Source: Ottelia alismoides | Taxonomy: Eukaryota; Streptophyta; Magnoliopsida; Alismatales; Hydrocharitaceae | DNA length: 64,000 nt | Assembly: GCA_037367405.1 (NCBI GenBank) | Contig: JAZKJV010011599.1 | Span: 434,001 to 498,000, forward strand | Direction: 5' to 3' | Part shown: in pieces, positions 1 to 11,184 of the stretch | How positions within the stretch are numbered: position 1 is the first letter of the stretch | Layout: each line of letters opens with the position of its first letter | The notes under the pieces: generated by a model | The model's database searches: none | The model's input: the letters and a program-made list of their open reading frames with translations, nothing else | What the model was told of the DNA's origin: nothing | Position numbers and translations under genes: made by a program

Positions 1-79
1 ATCGAATACTAAGTTCATTAAGAATCTTAAATGAAGTTTGCTTTAAAAAAGCAGAAAAATAGTCCTAGAAAAAAAAATG

Positions 80-275
80 GCCGACTACTCGACCGAGTCG
101 GGCGACTGAACAGGCCTTTTAGTTGGTTGGCTGACTAAAGGTCGATTAGCCATTGGAGCAAAAAAAAGGGTTGGTTATCCTAGTTGGAGCGACCACCTCA
201 CCTTGTAGACTAAACAGGCCGACTAAGGGGGTTAGTCAGTCGTTTTTTACAAGCTTGCTGGCGATAAATCCCAAT
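80..275. repeat. GTCG/CGAC-rich fragment, possible decayed hAT MITE
   Basis: The stretch is dense in CGACT and AGTCG words and ends near 270 in a T-run followed by ACAAGCTTG. This resembles the 3' end of the MITE at 5340-5745 (TTTTACAACACTG). No matching left terminus or target duplication was found, so it may be a truncated copy of that family or an unrelated repeat. Confidence 0.3.
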
Positions 276-693
276 CCAGTTGGGTCAGCACTCATACCTC
301 ATCGATTTGCTTCCCAACAACAAAAACCTGGTTGGTTCCATACTTCCACATTTAGACAACATTATCAGCCTCCACACTCTTGTGGCTGTAAAATTGGTAA
401 GTTGGGAAGTCTCAAAATCCTTTAGGTATACAAAAATGAATTTTTCGATGACAGTCCTTGAAGCTTGTTAACTGCTGAAGTCTGGCTGATAGATTTTTTT
501 TCAGGAACCAGTTCTTTGGTAGCATCCCACCCAACAATTGATGCTTTACAGCAATTCGCTAGAGGGGAACATCTCGTGAGGAATGCTGAATTGCCGCAAT
601 ATCACGAGTGAACCTGTTAATCAATTGCTTCAACGGGAGCATTGCACCGTTTTCAGGATCGAAGCATCTGCTCTCTTCTGAGCTAACCAACAA
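276..693. other. No gene seen
   Basis: Mixed-composition sequence with only short open frames that lack recognisable domains. Nothing is annotated here. Confidence 0.4.
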
Positions 694-1103
694 CTAGTTC
701 GACTGTGGGGGGAGAGATACAAGAAGATGAGGAAGAGGGTGGAGTGATATAATTGGCAAATGTGAGAGGAAAAAAGGTAAACTTGTCAGATGATTGGAAT
801 TACCTGAGTCTGTGATCCAATGTGGAGAGGTGGAGTTTGAGTGAGTAATGGTGCTGGACGCAGCTGCATCAAAATCTGTAGTAGAGGAATTGTTCTGTAG
901 GAGTTGCATTATTCTTCCATAGTTTGCCGTGGATTCCATAGTTTGCCGTGGATAACTACACAGTTGAGTAGATTATGTAGGCTTAGGCTTGGCCTCATAG
1001 GCCATTTCACCACCGGTATCAAATGGATGCCCAATTTTTCTGGGCAACAAGGGTCTGTAAAGACATGTGGACTGCCTATCTGCTCTGTCTGCTTTTCTTC
1101 CAC
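694..1103 (-). pseudogene. Decayed Ty1-copia gag/protease fragment
   Basis: On the minus strand the frame at 939-694 reads through SPHWITDSGNSNHLTS. This matches the region around the copia aspartic protease active site (W-I-x-DSG, then H a few residues later). The upstream frame (1103-909) is out of register and shows only weak resemblance to the end of a copia Gag. The fragment has stops and no intact frame on either side. It is probably the internal part of the same old element whose LTR and primer site lie at 3254-3480, with foreign DNA now in between. The family call rests on the protease motif alone. Confidence 0.45.
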
Positions 1104-1379
1104 CTAGGCCCCCGATCCAAGGGTAATATATAGTGGGGCCACTGGGCTTTTTCGAGGTGGTTCAGTCTTCACTCTGTAAACACCCCCTCAACTGATTTGT
1201 CTTACAGAAGGAAAGCATTTCTTATAGCTTCCTCCTCTCACCCGCTGTGTCTACCTTTCCCGGACAAGCAAGGCACCAGGATTTGTCAGGTATGGGATTT
1301 CATGGCTCAGAGAAGTACAGATAAAGAAAATAGCCTTTATATATCAAAAAGCAAAAAAGAAAGATCAGAAATGGAATTC

Positions 1380-2300
1380 ACCAAATAGACCCCTCGGCGT
1401 CAAAGGAACCCGACTTGAACTTGAGGAAGGAAACTAAGACAACCCGCCCTGGACTTTGAGTCTATGTGGTTTTTGTCTGCTTCTTTCTTTTTCACACATA
1501 GGAGAGGGCCACCTGATTAATCTGAAGAGAAGTCAAAAGAGCCCTAGGACAACTAGACAGTCATGGAAGGAATGATGAAATAATTCGTGCCTCGCTCTTC
1601 TCCCGCCGAGGCCGTAAGTAAGTGGAGCCCCAAGGCGCTTCGTCTGTCGCTGTCGTGAGGTAGCTACACGCTGGTAGTTTGTGAATCGCCCAGTCGTCTG
1701 AGTATACCCCTGGCTTGACAATGAGTCTAACGGATTTTCGGTCCGCTGGCAATGTACAAAAGATGGATAGGTTCATCCTTAACCTCATTCTAAACCGTGT
1801 CCTCTTCCTCCGCCGTGTTGACTAAACCGAGACTTATGCTTTCATTGAAAATAGTACATGTTGATTTTTCTGTAGAATCTGTAGGAGTTAAAGGGTTCTT
1901 ATCAAGTTGCAAATGGGAAGTTCTTGATTCCTGCCGCATGAGTTGGTGCTCACTTCTAGGACTCGTAAGTGTTTTTTTGCTTTCCGAAGGGGTTTGTCTG
2001 TATATTGGATTCATAGAAGAAGGTGCCCTTCTGCATCTTGAAAAAATCCACTCGGGCGCTTTCTTTGGAGGGGGGGCGCTTGGTCACGAGTCCTCGTACG
2101 TCTCCTTGAATTCGTTTTCATTATATATAGAGGATCTGGCTCCTCTCTATTTCTTCGGTTTCTCTCTTTTTGGTGAGATAGAAAAAGATTGAACTAGAAT
2201 CTAAAACCGCTCTCGGGAATAGGGAAGTCGAGATTTTCATTCCCGCCTCGTAGAATAAGTAGGAGTCTGGTAAATATGGCACGCAGGGATGGACTCATAT
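1380..2300. other. Mitochondrial-like insert (possible NUMT)
   Basis: Composition and word usage change here from AT-rich intergenic DNA to near-balanced GC, with runs typical of plant mitochondrial spacer DNA, for example CTCTTCTCCCGCCGAGGCC near 1595-1613 and CCGCTCTCGGGAATAGGG near 2208. No mitochondrial gene could be named. The open frames (1533-1721 and 1561-1788 minus; 1797-2192 plus) have no recognised domain. The call is an inference from sequence style and the borders are approximate. Confidence 0.3.
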
Positions 2301-3253
2301 CAGCCGTTGGGAACTTATCTGGCATAGTTTGATAGAGGGAATTAATCTGGATATGAACTTGTAGGCCTAACTCAATGAACTCCTGAATCTGTTTGGGACA
2401 GCATGTCAGTTGGAAAGTACCTAATTACTTGCTCGTATAGAAATGCTGTATAGGTGTAATATTGAATCAGAGTAGATTTCCATTGGGTTCCTTGCTAGAT
2501 GCGCTTCTAAATATTATCAAGTCCAATTTTTTTTGTTTGTTGTGAGAATGTATGGGCATGATCCTCCTATACTTCTTTAATGAACTTCTAATAGGGAAGA
2601 TTTTCAACAATGGATTGTTCAGCACTATTTGATAGCCAATTGATGACCTGGTACCTTTCAAAACAATTGATGACCTGGTAGTGGTAACTGTCAGCTTCCC
2701 TAGTATCATAATCCTAGCCAGTTTTCTAGAGAGGATCTGTAGGGATGTAGAATTTAAACACCTTGAAAGCACACACCCCATGAACATAGTTATCTACACC
2801 TTTTAATTTGATAGAGGTGCCTCGAACAAACATAGATGAGAATAGAGACGAGCATCTTCATCTCGGAAGAGGAGTCAATCATGGTGGTGAATTTTCAAGA
2901 AAATCTCTAGAGAAAATGATCGGTTAAGGAGTTGGAAAATCTTACATATTATCGCTGATCTAAGAGTAATAGTATGGCAATGAAGAGAGCCATTGGTGGC
3001 GAGGATCGGCAATGACAATGGAGGGATGAATTGGTGGTGGCACAAATCCTAGCAGTGCGACGACGATGGAGGGGTAGATGGTTGTTTGGTGCTCTAGGTG
3101 TTTCCCCTTCTGGTGTTGGGGTTGGCGAGGGGTTATGGCAGTTGGGAGGGAGAGCTTTCGAGCCTAGCGACATGAAGATTGCTGATTGTGGGCCTTGAGC
3201 CGGATTTAAAGTGGGAACAGGTGGAGGTATGAGACCATTGGTAAAGTATTGTT
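2301..3253. other. No gene seen; short direct repeat
   Basis: No recognisable coding region. A 17-nt word, CAATTGATGACCTGGTA, occurs exactly twice at 2637-2653 and 2664-2680. The minus-strand frame at 3401-2949 begins inside the copia LTR described next and continues past its primer site. It is proline- and serine-rich downstream and is not a convincing Gag. Confidence 0.4.
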
Positions 3254-3264
3254 GCTCTGATACC
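3254..3264 (-). promoter_or_regulatory. Primer binding site, tRNA-iMet type
   Basis: The minus strand reads GGTATCAGAGC, the primer-binding word typical of plant copia elements (complementary to initiator methionine tRNA). It sits directly after an LTR end, ...TTTTTCACA. This marks the 5' end of an old minus-strand copia element. Confidence 0.6.
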
Positions 3265-3265
3265 T

Positions 3266-3480
3266 TGTGAAAAATGATAATTGATTTATTTGATTGATAT
3301 TCTACTGTGTAGAGGTTTATATATACATGAAAAGAAATGGAGAGAATAATGGTGATCTCAGAATATTTCGCAGAATATCCCAATATCTCTATGATTTTCA
3401 ATCAGAGAATATTTTAAGGATTTGGAAGGTAATAGAAAATACATATATTTCCGTCACTAGGGTGAGTTTTTTTAAAGTAT
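3266..3480 (-). repeat. Truncated copia 5' LTR
   Basis: Adjacent to the primer site, the sequence behaves as the 3' part of an LTR read on the minus strand. It ends in CA at 3266 and has a TATA box (TATATATAAACC on the minus strand, 3314-3325) about 50 bp from the end. The outer boundary could not be set because no matching 3' LTR or target duplication is visible. The right coordinate is approximate. Confidence 0.45.
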
Positions 3481-5331
3481 GACTGGTAAATGTGCTTCGT
3501 TATCCCCTCATGATAAAGTATGGAATACTCTTTTCATTGTTTTCAGTAAAGCATGATATTATATGTTAACACATAGTTATCTTGCAATTCAATGTTTACC
3601 AAAAGAGTACATTAAACTGCACGGGATATTTTTGGAATAAATTTCAGTCCATGAGATTGGAGTGGTGTGTAACTCTCGAAATAAAATTTGTGTGTTCGGT
3701 TAAATGATAAAAAGCTGTGGGAGGATCCTTGATATTGATGTAAGAGGGTGTTTTATGGGACAAATATATGGTTTATGGCTTTTTTGCTTGTTGGAAGGTT
3801 GGCTTTCCCATTTTTGCACTTTCCATATTTATAATTTTCTTTGTATGAACATCAGAAACCGAACTTCAGTTATTCGATTAAATAAATCTATCTCAGCATC
3901 AATTTTGAACTATTATTTATGTGAAATTTAGTATGATACTTATATAACGAAAACAGATTCCAAATATGTAAATCCATGGTAAGAAACTATTTCACATCAT
4001 CAAATGTTCCATCAATTCAAATTTTGCATGCTGGCCACTTATCATCATACTGCATGCTGTGCTTGTGATGATTGCATTGGTATAATCAATATCTAGCATG
4101 AGAGCCCTTATTATGGGGATTCTCTATCTCTCATTGCCTTCTCGAGTTGAGGCCTACAGGATAAGATGAATTAAGCAAGTGGCATATAATGTGAGTTTGA
4201 CTACATGGATCCATTGAATATAAATGTGCATGCTTGTCTACAAATATTTGGACCAAATAATTTCTTGGTGATATATGGTGAAGTTTTTGGGCGTACACCT
4301 ATATAGTGAAGCCCTTTTTTCTTTCAAAAACTATTTGGACCAATATTTGCATCATATTCATAACCTGTTTTTCAGGGATAGGCAACTAATCCTCATTTAT
4401 GATATGGCAGCACTGCCAGCAATAATGCCCCCATATTGTGTTGTGCCCTGGCATATCTTGTATTGATACACCTAAAATGACCTTTTTTACATGGTGACAA
4501 TGGAAACATTGAGGGCATGTTGTCTGTTCTGCGCTGCCAGCTTGTAGCTGTACTGGTTGCACATGCCATCAAATTTTCTTCAAATATTGGTAGGCATTAG
4601 GCAGCTTGCTGCTTCGCTCTATCCATTTTCCCAATATAGCTTTATTATGTTTATTTTCCAATAAATATACTTTAAGTATGCTAAGATCAACCCTTTAACA
4701 AACTATTATTACCTTTGTAATTGGTTATTTAATGATTATTTTCCAGGGGTCGATCTCCTCTTGTTACAAGTCTGACTGCCTCCAATAATTCCTAATGTCC
4801 ATTTCCTACTCCCGAGATATTGAGAATATAGGAATATGCTATCTAATTATTTTGGAATAGGGGAAAATCCAAATTTTATAATTATGAATATCGTTATTCT
4901 TGTTTCGCCAAATCAGAAAAAGTACTTATAAAACTTGCGTAATCTTGTGTGAATTTTCCTTACCCCAAAAAAATGAGAGAATAACTTTTTCTAGGTTATG
5001 CTCAAGAACTATTACATGCCTTGTATCTTTGAAATTTATTAATTTTGAGTGGCAACTTTACGAGATTTCCTTGGCATTCTAGTGCTATTCCTTTTTGCTT
5101 GCTTGTTCCAGACGTGGACTATCAGCATTAGCATTTAATACCATGGCTAACACTTCTTATATATGTATATCTTTGTTTATACCTGCTAGATTTTGAAATA
5201 GACCAAAATACCGAGAGATGATTCTTTGAAAAAACAGCAGCACTAATACCCATGTTATTGTTCAACTCTTTAAATCCAAAACAAACAAGGGTATCAGGGG
5301 CAATAGCTATGATTTTCGTACAAAGAAAGCA
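3481..5331. other. AT-rich intergenic DNA; one weak exon-like segment
   Basis: Mostly AT-rich with no long open frame. At 4496-4589 (+) an open stretch of 31 codons (DNGNIEGMLSVLRC...FSSNI) ends exactly at a GT splice-donor-like site. It could be a host exon or chance; the protein is not recognised. Confidence 0.3.
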
Positions 5332-5339
5332 GTACCTAT

Positions 5340-5745
5340 CAAGGTTGTAACAGTCGGTAGTCGGTACTCGGTCGGTTGGGTCACTGATTAAGGATTAATC
5401 GTCAGTCGGACAACTAATCGGATTTAGTCGGACTTCAATCGGCTTTGAATTTTATGATTATTTTAAATATATAGCTCATTTTTATTCATATATTTACATA
5501 GATTTTGTACATTTTTATACTATTATAATAAAATACAAAAGTAATTGAATTTAAATAAAACACTAAGCATACTATAATAAGTTTGAATATAAAAAAAGCA
5601 AAAAATATAAGAATATGGTATCTTCAAGCAAAAATTGGTCGATTAGTGTGCCAAGTCGGAATTAGTCGGTACTCGGTCGGCTACCCTACTGACTAGACTA
5701 GTCGGACCTACTAGTCGGGCCAGTCGGAGGACTTTTACAACACTG
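5340..5745. mobile_element. hAT-type MITE (AGTCGG-rich), 406 bp
   Basis: The element is bounded by an exact 8-bp target duplication, GTACCTAT, at 5332-5339 and 5746-5753. The termini are CAAGGTTGTAA on the left and TTACAACACTG on the right, imperfect inverted repeats of each other. Both subterminal regions are dense in AGTCGG/CCGACT words, as expected of transposase-binding repeats, and the centre is AT-rich and non-coding. An 8-bp duplication with these ends fits the hAT superfamily. There is no coding capacity, so movement would depend on a transposase elsewhere. Confidence 0.88.
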
Positions 5746-6131
5746 GTACCTATGTTTCTATTTGATCATTTGTATCCTTATAGGCAGTCATCTGTTGGGC
5801 TATGACATGTACGTAGATGGATTCCCTGGGTTAAGGGATATCTTTCACATCTAATGCACCCAATTGCCCAAAATATTAGTTTTTCCTTCGGTGTGGGATG
5901 AGGGTAAATTATGATTTTTTCCCGGTCAGCTTAATGGGCTATCATTTTGCCGTTTTTTGGAATCTTGATTTATTATAAAGTCAGTTGTAAAAACAATCAA
6001 ATGCAAATCTTAAAAACTGATGTAAAGATTCTCCTTGCTGCTTGTTTGAGAACCGTTAGATTCCAAATCCATTTATGGTTTCTCTTTGGTCTAATATTTT
6101 GTGCTTTCTGTACTCTTTCTTTTGATTTCAG

Positions 6132-6227
6132 ATCGTCAAGCCGAACAACAAAGATATACCAGATATTCCTGGACTTGCACCACCGGTTACTAGCCGGAGA
6201 CTTCTTTGGACCAGGGATTTCAGCTGA
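6132..6227 (+). other. Possible terminal exon, unrecognised protein
   Basis: A strong splice-acceptor-like site (T-rich tract then TTTGATTTCAG, ending at 6131) is followed by 31 open codons and a TGA. The peptide is rich in Pro and Arg (IVKPNNKDIPDIPGLAPP, then VTSRRLLWTRDFS). It looks more like a real protein C-terminus than random translation, but I do not recognise the family. No upstream exon with confident homology is visible; the segment at 4496-4589 is the only candidate. Confidence 0.2.
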
Positions 6228-6829
6228 TAATGAGAGCTTTTTCATTTCTCTCTATGATTGAGCATCGCCAACAGGATTCATTAAGATTGATTGGTATGTG
6301 CAATTCGTCTGTTTCGCCAGAGTTGATTAGTGGATATAGCCAATGCATTGTCAGTGTAAAGTTGCATTATATTCTGGGGTTACCGGGATTATTATATATG
6401 TATCTTTTGATTTTCTTTGAGAAACCACAGTACTGGCAGGTGTGTTTTCTGTCATTCTTTTATTTGGATCAATCAATGCCATTCGTAAGTACTCGAGGCA
6501 AAAGCTTTTCAAGATGGTTAAATATGGTTAAATACCTAGCTTCATCTGAGGACTTTTTAAAAAGAAGCCCATGCATATATTCTACTTGTTATGGACTATG
6601 GCTAACTTTATAGTGATTATTTTGTTTGAGGAGGAACATTATGCAGATTTTAATATTGCAGTTCATAAATTGTCAGTGAGATCTTACAACAATGGATGGA
6701 TAGATCTGATTTTCAGTAATTTGCTGAAAATCTCTGAACTTTATATCGAATTTCGATGTATTCCCTGAATATTAAAAATTCACAACATGATCCGTGATTC
6801 TCAGTTTCAGTTTCTATACAGCACTTGTC

Positions 6830-6949
6830 ACCTTTTTTGTGAAATGAGCAGTTATCCCTTTTTTGCGGCCTGTCTCTCATCGTTTTTTTACCTTTTTCGT
6901 GAAATGAGCAGTTCTCTCTTTTTTTGTGGCCCGTCTCTCTTCATGTTTT
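6830..6949. repeat. 60-bp tandem duplication
   Basis: Two adjacent copies (6830-6889 and 6890-6949) share the words TTTGTGAAATGAGCAGTT and GTCTCTC at exactly 60-bp spacing, with several substitutions between them. Confidence 0.8.
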
Positions 6950-7521
6950 CCCCTTAATTTACGTCCCCAACTTCCACACTCTTCCCACCACGACCTCGTT
7001 GATCATTATATTCATCTCTCCTTTTTTCCCCAGTTTGTTGCGTCGAACATCGATTAAGATGACAGACTGCATCTGTTTGGTTTGAGGAGGAGCAAGTCGA
7101 AGAAATAGTAAGGTCTAGAGATTATATTTCCCATTTTATTCATCTTAGTGGTTTATCTGGTGTAAGGAGGAAGGAAGAGAGACCTCGGAGATTAATCTAG
7201 GAGAACTAATAGAGTCATGGAATCCCATGGACCGAGAATCTTCAAATTCTGTCAAAGAAACTCATGACATGCACCAGTCTTTCAGCCAACTGATCCCCTG
7301 ATTGTTCGGTAGTCTCCTGGTGGTTCTGCGACATGAGCATGGGTCCATGGCTTAAACATTGCATTATCTAGATGCTATATTGAGTGGATTACGTTAGGAA
7401 TAGGAGTCATGAGGATTGGGAATCTTAAAGGGATGTGATTCTTAATCCTAATAATTATTGAGTTGTGTTCTTTGTGTGGTCCTTATAGGAACATGGATAC
7501 GAGTTTGTAATTGGTCTATAC

Positions 7522-7690
7522 TAGGGATAAGCATCGGGCCGGGCCCATCTCAGCCCAGCCCGAGCCCGGTTCAAATTGATGGGCTTGCGGGCCGGGCCTA
7601 GGCCCTTATATTTTCTGATTTTGGTGCCCAAGCTTGAGCCCGACCCGCAAGTATATGGGCCAGGTCGGTTCGGGCCGGCCTGCTACATTA
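7522..7690. repeat. Left terminal and subterminal repeats of the hAT element
   Basis: The sequence begins with the terminal TAGGGATAAGCA and carries many copies of GGGCC, CGGGCC and GCCCG in both orientations. Such clusters are the usual binding region for hAT transposases. The matching cluster is at 10930-11184. Confidence 0.75.
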
Positions 7691-8285
7691 AAAATAAATT
7701 TTGCCCTTATTTTTTTAATCTCTAATACAATGAAAATTTAATTTGAAAATATACAAATTAAATATGTGCTTCTTCAAGACATGAACATAGTCGATGTTTA
7801 AACAACTTAATTCGTAAGAACGAATCAATGTTTGGATGATTTTGCATAGTTTGATAATATAAAAATATGAATCAAGAGAATAACGACAATGTAAAAAGGA
7901 AGATCTATTGAAATAATATAACAGAGAAAAACAAAAATCAATGCCAGCACAAGGCTCGTGAAGCCGATAAACTTCAAAGCAGAAGGAAGTCCCAAACACA
8001 AAATATTGTTTGCCTTCAAAAATATTACAATAGGTTTTTAAAAGTTTCCTAAAATAAGAGAGTAAGGCACATGACATCAGTCGCGAGTCTCGACGCTTTC
8101 TTAAAATGATCCTCATCAGAAACCTGCAATGCAAGTGCAAATGTTTTACAATCAAATCCGAAGAGTGTAGACACACAAGCCTACATAGGCGTCACTCATA
8201 GATTGTTTCCAAACCTATACTTGAAAAATATGTATCAAAAATTGTATTGAAAAAAGATAATATATAGAAATGTATTGAATGAATA
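7691..8285. other. AT-rich 3' part of the hAT element
   Basis: Lies downstream of the transposase remnants in transcription order. The minus-strand frame at 8176-7715 has no recognised domain. Probably 3' untranslated sequence. Confidence 0.5.
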
Positions 8286-8552
8286 CTAACCAGAAGGATT
8301 TTTAGTAGACTCTGTATTGTCATCCTCTTCATCATCCGCAAACTCACCCCCTTCACCACGTATCCAATCTTGAGTGCAAATCAAAGCTTCGACGGTCTTT
8401 GGATGAAGGTGGTTCCTGTAAGCATCAAGGACCCTCCCTCCGTGTTGAATGCATTCTCTGATGCAACAATTGAGATTGGAATTACCAAAATTATCCCATG
8501 TCATGTGTGACAAAATTCTATATTTGCTTGCATTTAGTTGCCACCGCAACAA
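8286..8552 (-). pseudogene. hAT transposase, C-terminal dimerisation region (broken)
   Basis: The frame reads GGRVLDAYRNHLHPKTVEAL followed by ICTQDWIRG, the hallmark end of RICESLEEPER/hAT transposases (hAT C-terminal dimerisation domain). The segment before it matches the family only when the adjacent frame is read between about 8490 and 8430, so two compensating frameshifts lie there. Acidic residues (EDDNTES) end the frame. A non-functional part of the transposase encoded from 10316 downwards. Confidence 0.85.
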
Positions 8553-8814
8553 AATATCAAAGATGGAATCATCAACATTGTCAGCAGAGTTTGTCTTCTA
8601 AGTGCAATTGTAGATCAGATTTTCCTGATTCTGTATATCTCAAGACTTTCTTCTGTTTTAAGAACTTCAATCTGGTGTCCTCCTTCACTCATGGTTCACA
8701 TGGATCACATTCAACAGTCCTTTGCATTGTATTTTCTACACCTTCCTTTCCTTAAAAGTCAAAGCGTACTCATCGTATAATGCTTGGAAAACTGTCTCCA
8801 CCTGTCCCAAATAT
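8553..8814 (-). pseudogene. hAT transposase, decayed linker
   Basis: Between the core and the dimerisation region the minus strand has several stops in every frame. Short matches to the expected Y-x-x-L linker region can be seen, but no continuous reading. Confidence 0.4.
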
Positions 8815-9282
8815 TCAGTTACCTCCTCCAACGAGTACAATTCTGAATAAAGAGAAACGTAAAAACTCAAATTTGTAACGTGGATCTAGAACAGTTGCGA
8901 TGGCTAGAGACAACATAGCATCCTTGTCTGTCCAATACTTGTCAAATTTAATGAACATTTTGGTGGCCATACTTCGGATTGAAGCATCTTCATTGTTTTG
9001 TAAGGAAATCAACTCTTTCTCTATCTCAAAAATCAAACAGAAAAATAGATTTGCAGTTGCATATTTCTGACCGGAAAAGAAGTTAGTTGCAGCGTACAAG
9101 TTTTCTAAAATTCCCTTTATGAGCCCCACCTTCTTCCACTCGGAGGGTGACGGGATATCCACCAACTGAAAATCTCGAGTCTTCATTCGATTGAAGACTT
9201 TCTGATACAATGTTGCAGATACAAGCATTAGGAATGTAGAATTTCGTCGTGTGCTTACATCCAACCTTAGGGACTTTGTCAC
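8815..9282 (-). pseudogene. hAT transposase, second half of catalytic core
   Basis: The 155-codon open stretch contains LDVSTRRNSTFLML near its start and MATKMFIKFDKYWTDKDAML followed by ATVLDPRYK near its end. These are signature segments of plant BED-hAT transposases (the region after the first catalytic residues, with the insertion domain). It is in a different frame from the preceding piece, and a frameshift with stops lies near 9282-9290. Family lengths are usually about 650-700 residues, so no full protein can be made here. Confidence 0.9.
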
Positions 9283-10061
9283 TAGAATGCGTCCTGACAG
9301 GCGTAATCAAGAAACTCTTGATGACGACAGGTAGAATTAATGCATTTCACCATGTTGCGAATTTTTCCGATTATTTCGCCAATCTCAGATAAACCATCCT
9401 GCACGATAAGGTTTAGAATGTGTGCCCAACATCGAACACGAAAAAAACGAACACCAATCAAAAGTGAGTTGGTTGATGAATAATGGTCAACCATATTCCT
9501 TGTCACGACATCATTGATGGACGCATTATCTGTTATCAACGTGCACAATTTTGTAATATTCCACGAAATCAACTTGGTAATCATCATATCTGATATGTTA
9601 TCACCAGTATGGCATAAAGCTAGTGCTGCAAAACTCAAAATTTTCTTCTGCAACTTCCAACAATCATCAATGAAATGAGCTGTGATGACCATATACCTCA
9701 AATTTTGAATAGAAGACCACATGTCAGTTGTTAAGCAAATCCTCGCACTAGATTTGTTGAGGATGCTCAACAAATTCTTCTTCTCAACCTCATACAGTTT
9801 CATGCAGTCTCTTTTCAGTGTAAAACGAGACATGACATTGTATTTAGGTTGTTGAGTTCCAACAAAATTGCGAAACTTGGGATTTTCTACAACTGTAAAT
9901 GGCATTTCTCCAGAGATTACCCATTTGACAAGTTCAGAGTGGCTATGTTCTGGATTAAATTTTCAAGAAGAAATTGTACTCCCTTGATCGGATGTAAGCA
10001 CATTTAATAAGGTTTGACCTTTCTCATCCTTCTTGTAGTAGAGACATTTATTCTCTAAATG
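9282..10061 (-). pseudogene. hAT transposase, first half of catalytic core
   Basis: The open part (9905-9282) carries CLTTDMWSS (the first catalytic Asp region), TLITDNASIND (second Asp) and RCWAHILNLIVQDGL, the conserved C-x-x-H-x-x-N-L block of hAT transposases. The same frame can be followed upstream to 10061 but contains a TGA near 9968. It continues from the BED finger at 10316-10062. Confidence 0.92.
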
Positions 10062-10316
10062 TCATATTAGATGACTTGTCCTACTTTTCATTTGGCATGA
10101 TAATGGTTTCTTGCAGTGATTACAACGGCACATTTCCTTTCCATCAACGGTACCTATCTTGATTAAATGATTCCAAACCCATGACTGAGACTGTCGTGAA
10201 CGTTTGTTCGGCACTTCGGGTTCGACCAAGTCATCTTTCTCATGTTCTTCCACTCTTACAAATTCCTGCTCTATTGTAGGAGTGGCGACATCATGCTCAT
10301 TTTGTGTATTCGACAT
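10062..10316 (-). pseudogene. hAT transposase N-terminus with BED zinc finger
   Basis: Starts MSNTQNEHDV at 10316, followed by an acidic stretch, a basic patch (NKRSRQSQS) and a BED-type finger: SWVWNHL, then CRCNHC, then SHL. The frame stops at 10062 in the middle of the final His region of the finger; the second His lies just beyond the TGA in the same frame. The start was chosen because it is the first ATG before the finger. In intact relatives this domain binds the subterminal repeats. Confidence 0.88.
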
Positions 10317-10319
10317 CTA

Positions 10320-10929
10320 TTAAGATTGATAATAATATCACAACCACGAGTCAACGACGTGCATAATGTCTCATTGGATACAATCATACAACAATGACTA
10401 TGAATCAAATTCGTACTCTAGTTTGGACAAATCAAACATGCATAATGACTCAAATTTCATTGGATATATTCCGATAAACAACAATATATTTAACACAACA
10501 ATCATGTATAATATTCAACAATATAAATCAAACAAATATATATCAAAGAGGGGAACTAGCAAGGTATACCTTCTTGATGGTTGCGTTGCGATTATGGACG
10601 GTGTGAGGGCGGGCGAGAGCGGCTTCACGAGCACTTGAAACTTGAAAGGGGAGGAGGAGGATGGGCGGCCGGAGGGGAGGAGAAGGTTGTGCGAGGATTG
10701 GTGGGCAGCGGGCATGTGCTTCACCTCCGGGTATGGGCGGCGAGGTGGGGTCGCGGTGCGAGGATGGGAGGTCGGAGGATGAGGAGGGTCCGTCGAGGGT
10801 GGGGTCGGCCGTGGGGGAGGCCGGAGGCGGTTCTGTGCCCGAAGGGGGTGCGTGCGGGATTGCGGGTGGGGGACTCGGGGGTTTGCGTCTTAGGGGCGTG
10901 GGGGGCGGGTGCGAGGGCTAGGATTACTT
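10320..10929 (-). other. 5' region of the hAT transposase gene
   Basis: An AT-rich part (10320-10570) is followed by a very GC-rich, GAGG/GGCG-rich part (10570-10929). On the minus strand this lies upstream of the transposase start and is the likely promoter and leader. The long plus-strand frames here are Gly/Arg-rich products of base composition, not supported as genes. Confidence 0.5.
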
Positions 10930-11184
10930 GTTAGGATTTACGGGGTCGGGTCGGGCTGCGTTCGGGCCGCCACTCCTCGGGCCGGTACTCGGGCCAATTT
11001 TCGGGCCATCAGCCTGCGGGCTTCGGACTCGGGTCCGACCCTGCCCGAGCCCAGCCCGATAAGGCAACCGGGCTTCAAAAAATGCCCAAGCCCGCCCATT
11101 TAATCGCGGGATCGGGTCGTGGGCGGGCTTATTCGGGTCGGGTACCGGGCTGGGTCGGGCCGACCGTTTTTTTGCTCATTCCTA
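10930..11184. repeat. Right subterminal repeats of the hAT element
   Basis: Packed with GGGTCGGGC, CGGGCC and GCCCG words in both orientations and ending in the terminal repeat TGCTCATTCCTA. It mirrors the cluster at the left end. Confidence 0.75.

Larger units (their letters stand above)
5754..7513. other. AT-rich intergenic DNA
   Basis: No long open frame with a recognised domain. It contains an exon-like segment (6132-6227) and a 60-bp tandem duplication (6830-6949), listed separately. Confidence 0.4.
7522..11184 (-). mobile_element. Complete hAT transposon, 3,663 bp, RICESLEEPER-like
   Basis: An exact 8-bp target duplication, GTCTATAC, lies at 7514-7521 and 11185-11192. The termini are TAGGGATAAGCA on the left and, read on the opposite strand, TAGGAATGAGCA on the right. 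Subterminal regions of about 170 and 250 bp are packed with GGGC/CGGGCC words. The minus strand between them encodes, in order, a BED zinc finger, the hAT RNase-H-like core and the C-terminal dimerisation region, all broken by stops and frameshifts. The ends look complete, so the element could still be moved by a related transposase. The plus-strand frames in its GC-rich 10.57-10.93 kb part are not supported as genes. Confidence 0.92.

Noticed and set aside
1797..2192. 131-codon plus-strand frame
   Set aside because: No recognised domain and located in the possible mitochondrial insert; kept only as part of that call.
10581..10934. Plus-strand Gly/Arg-rich frames
   Set aside because: Products of the GC-rich 5' region of the hAT element, opposite to its gene; no domain.
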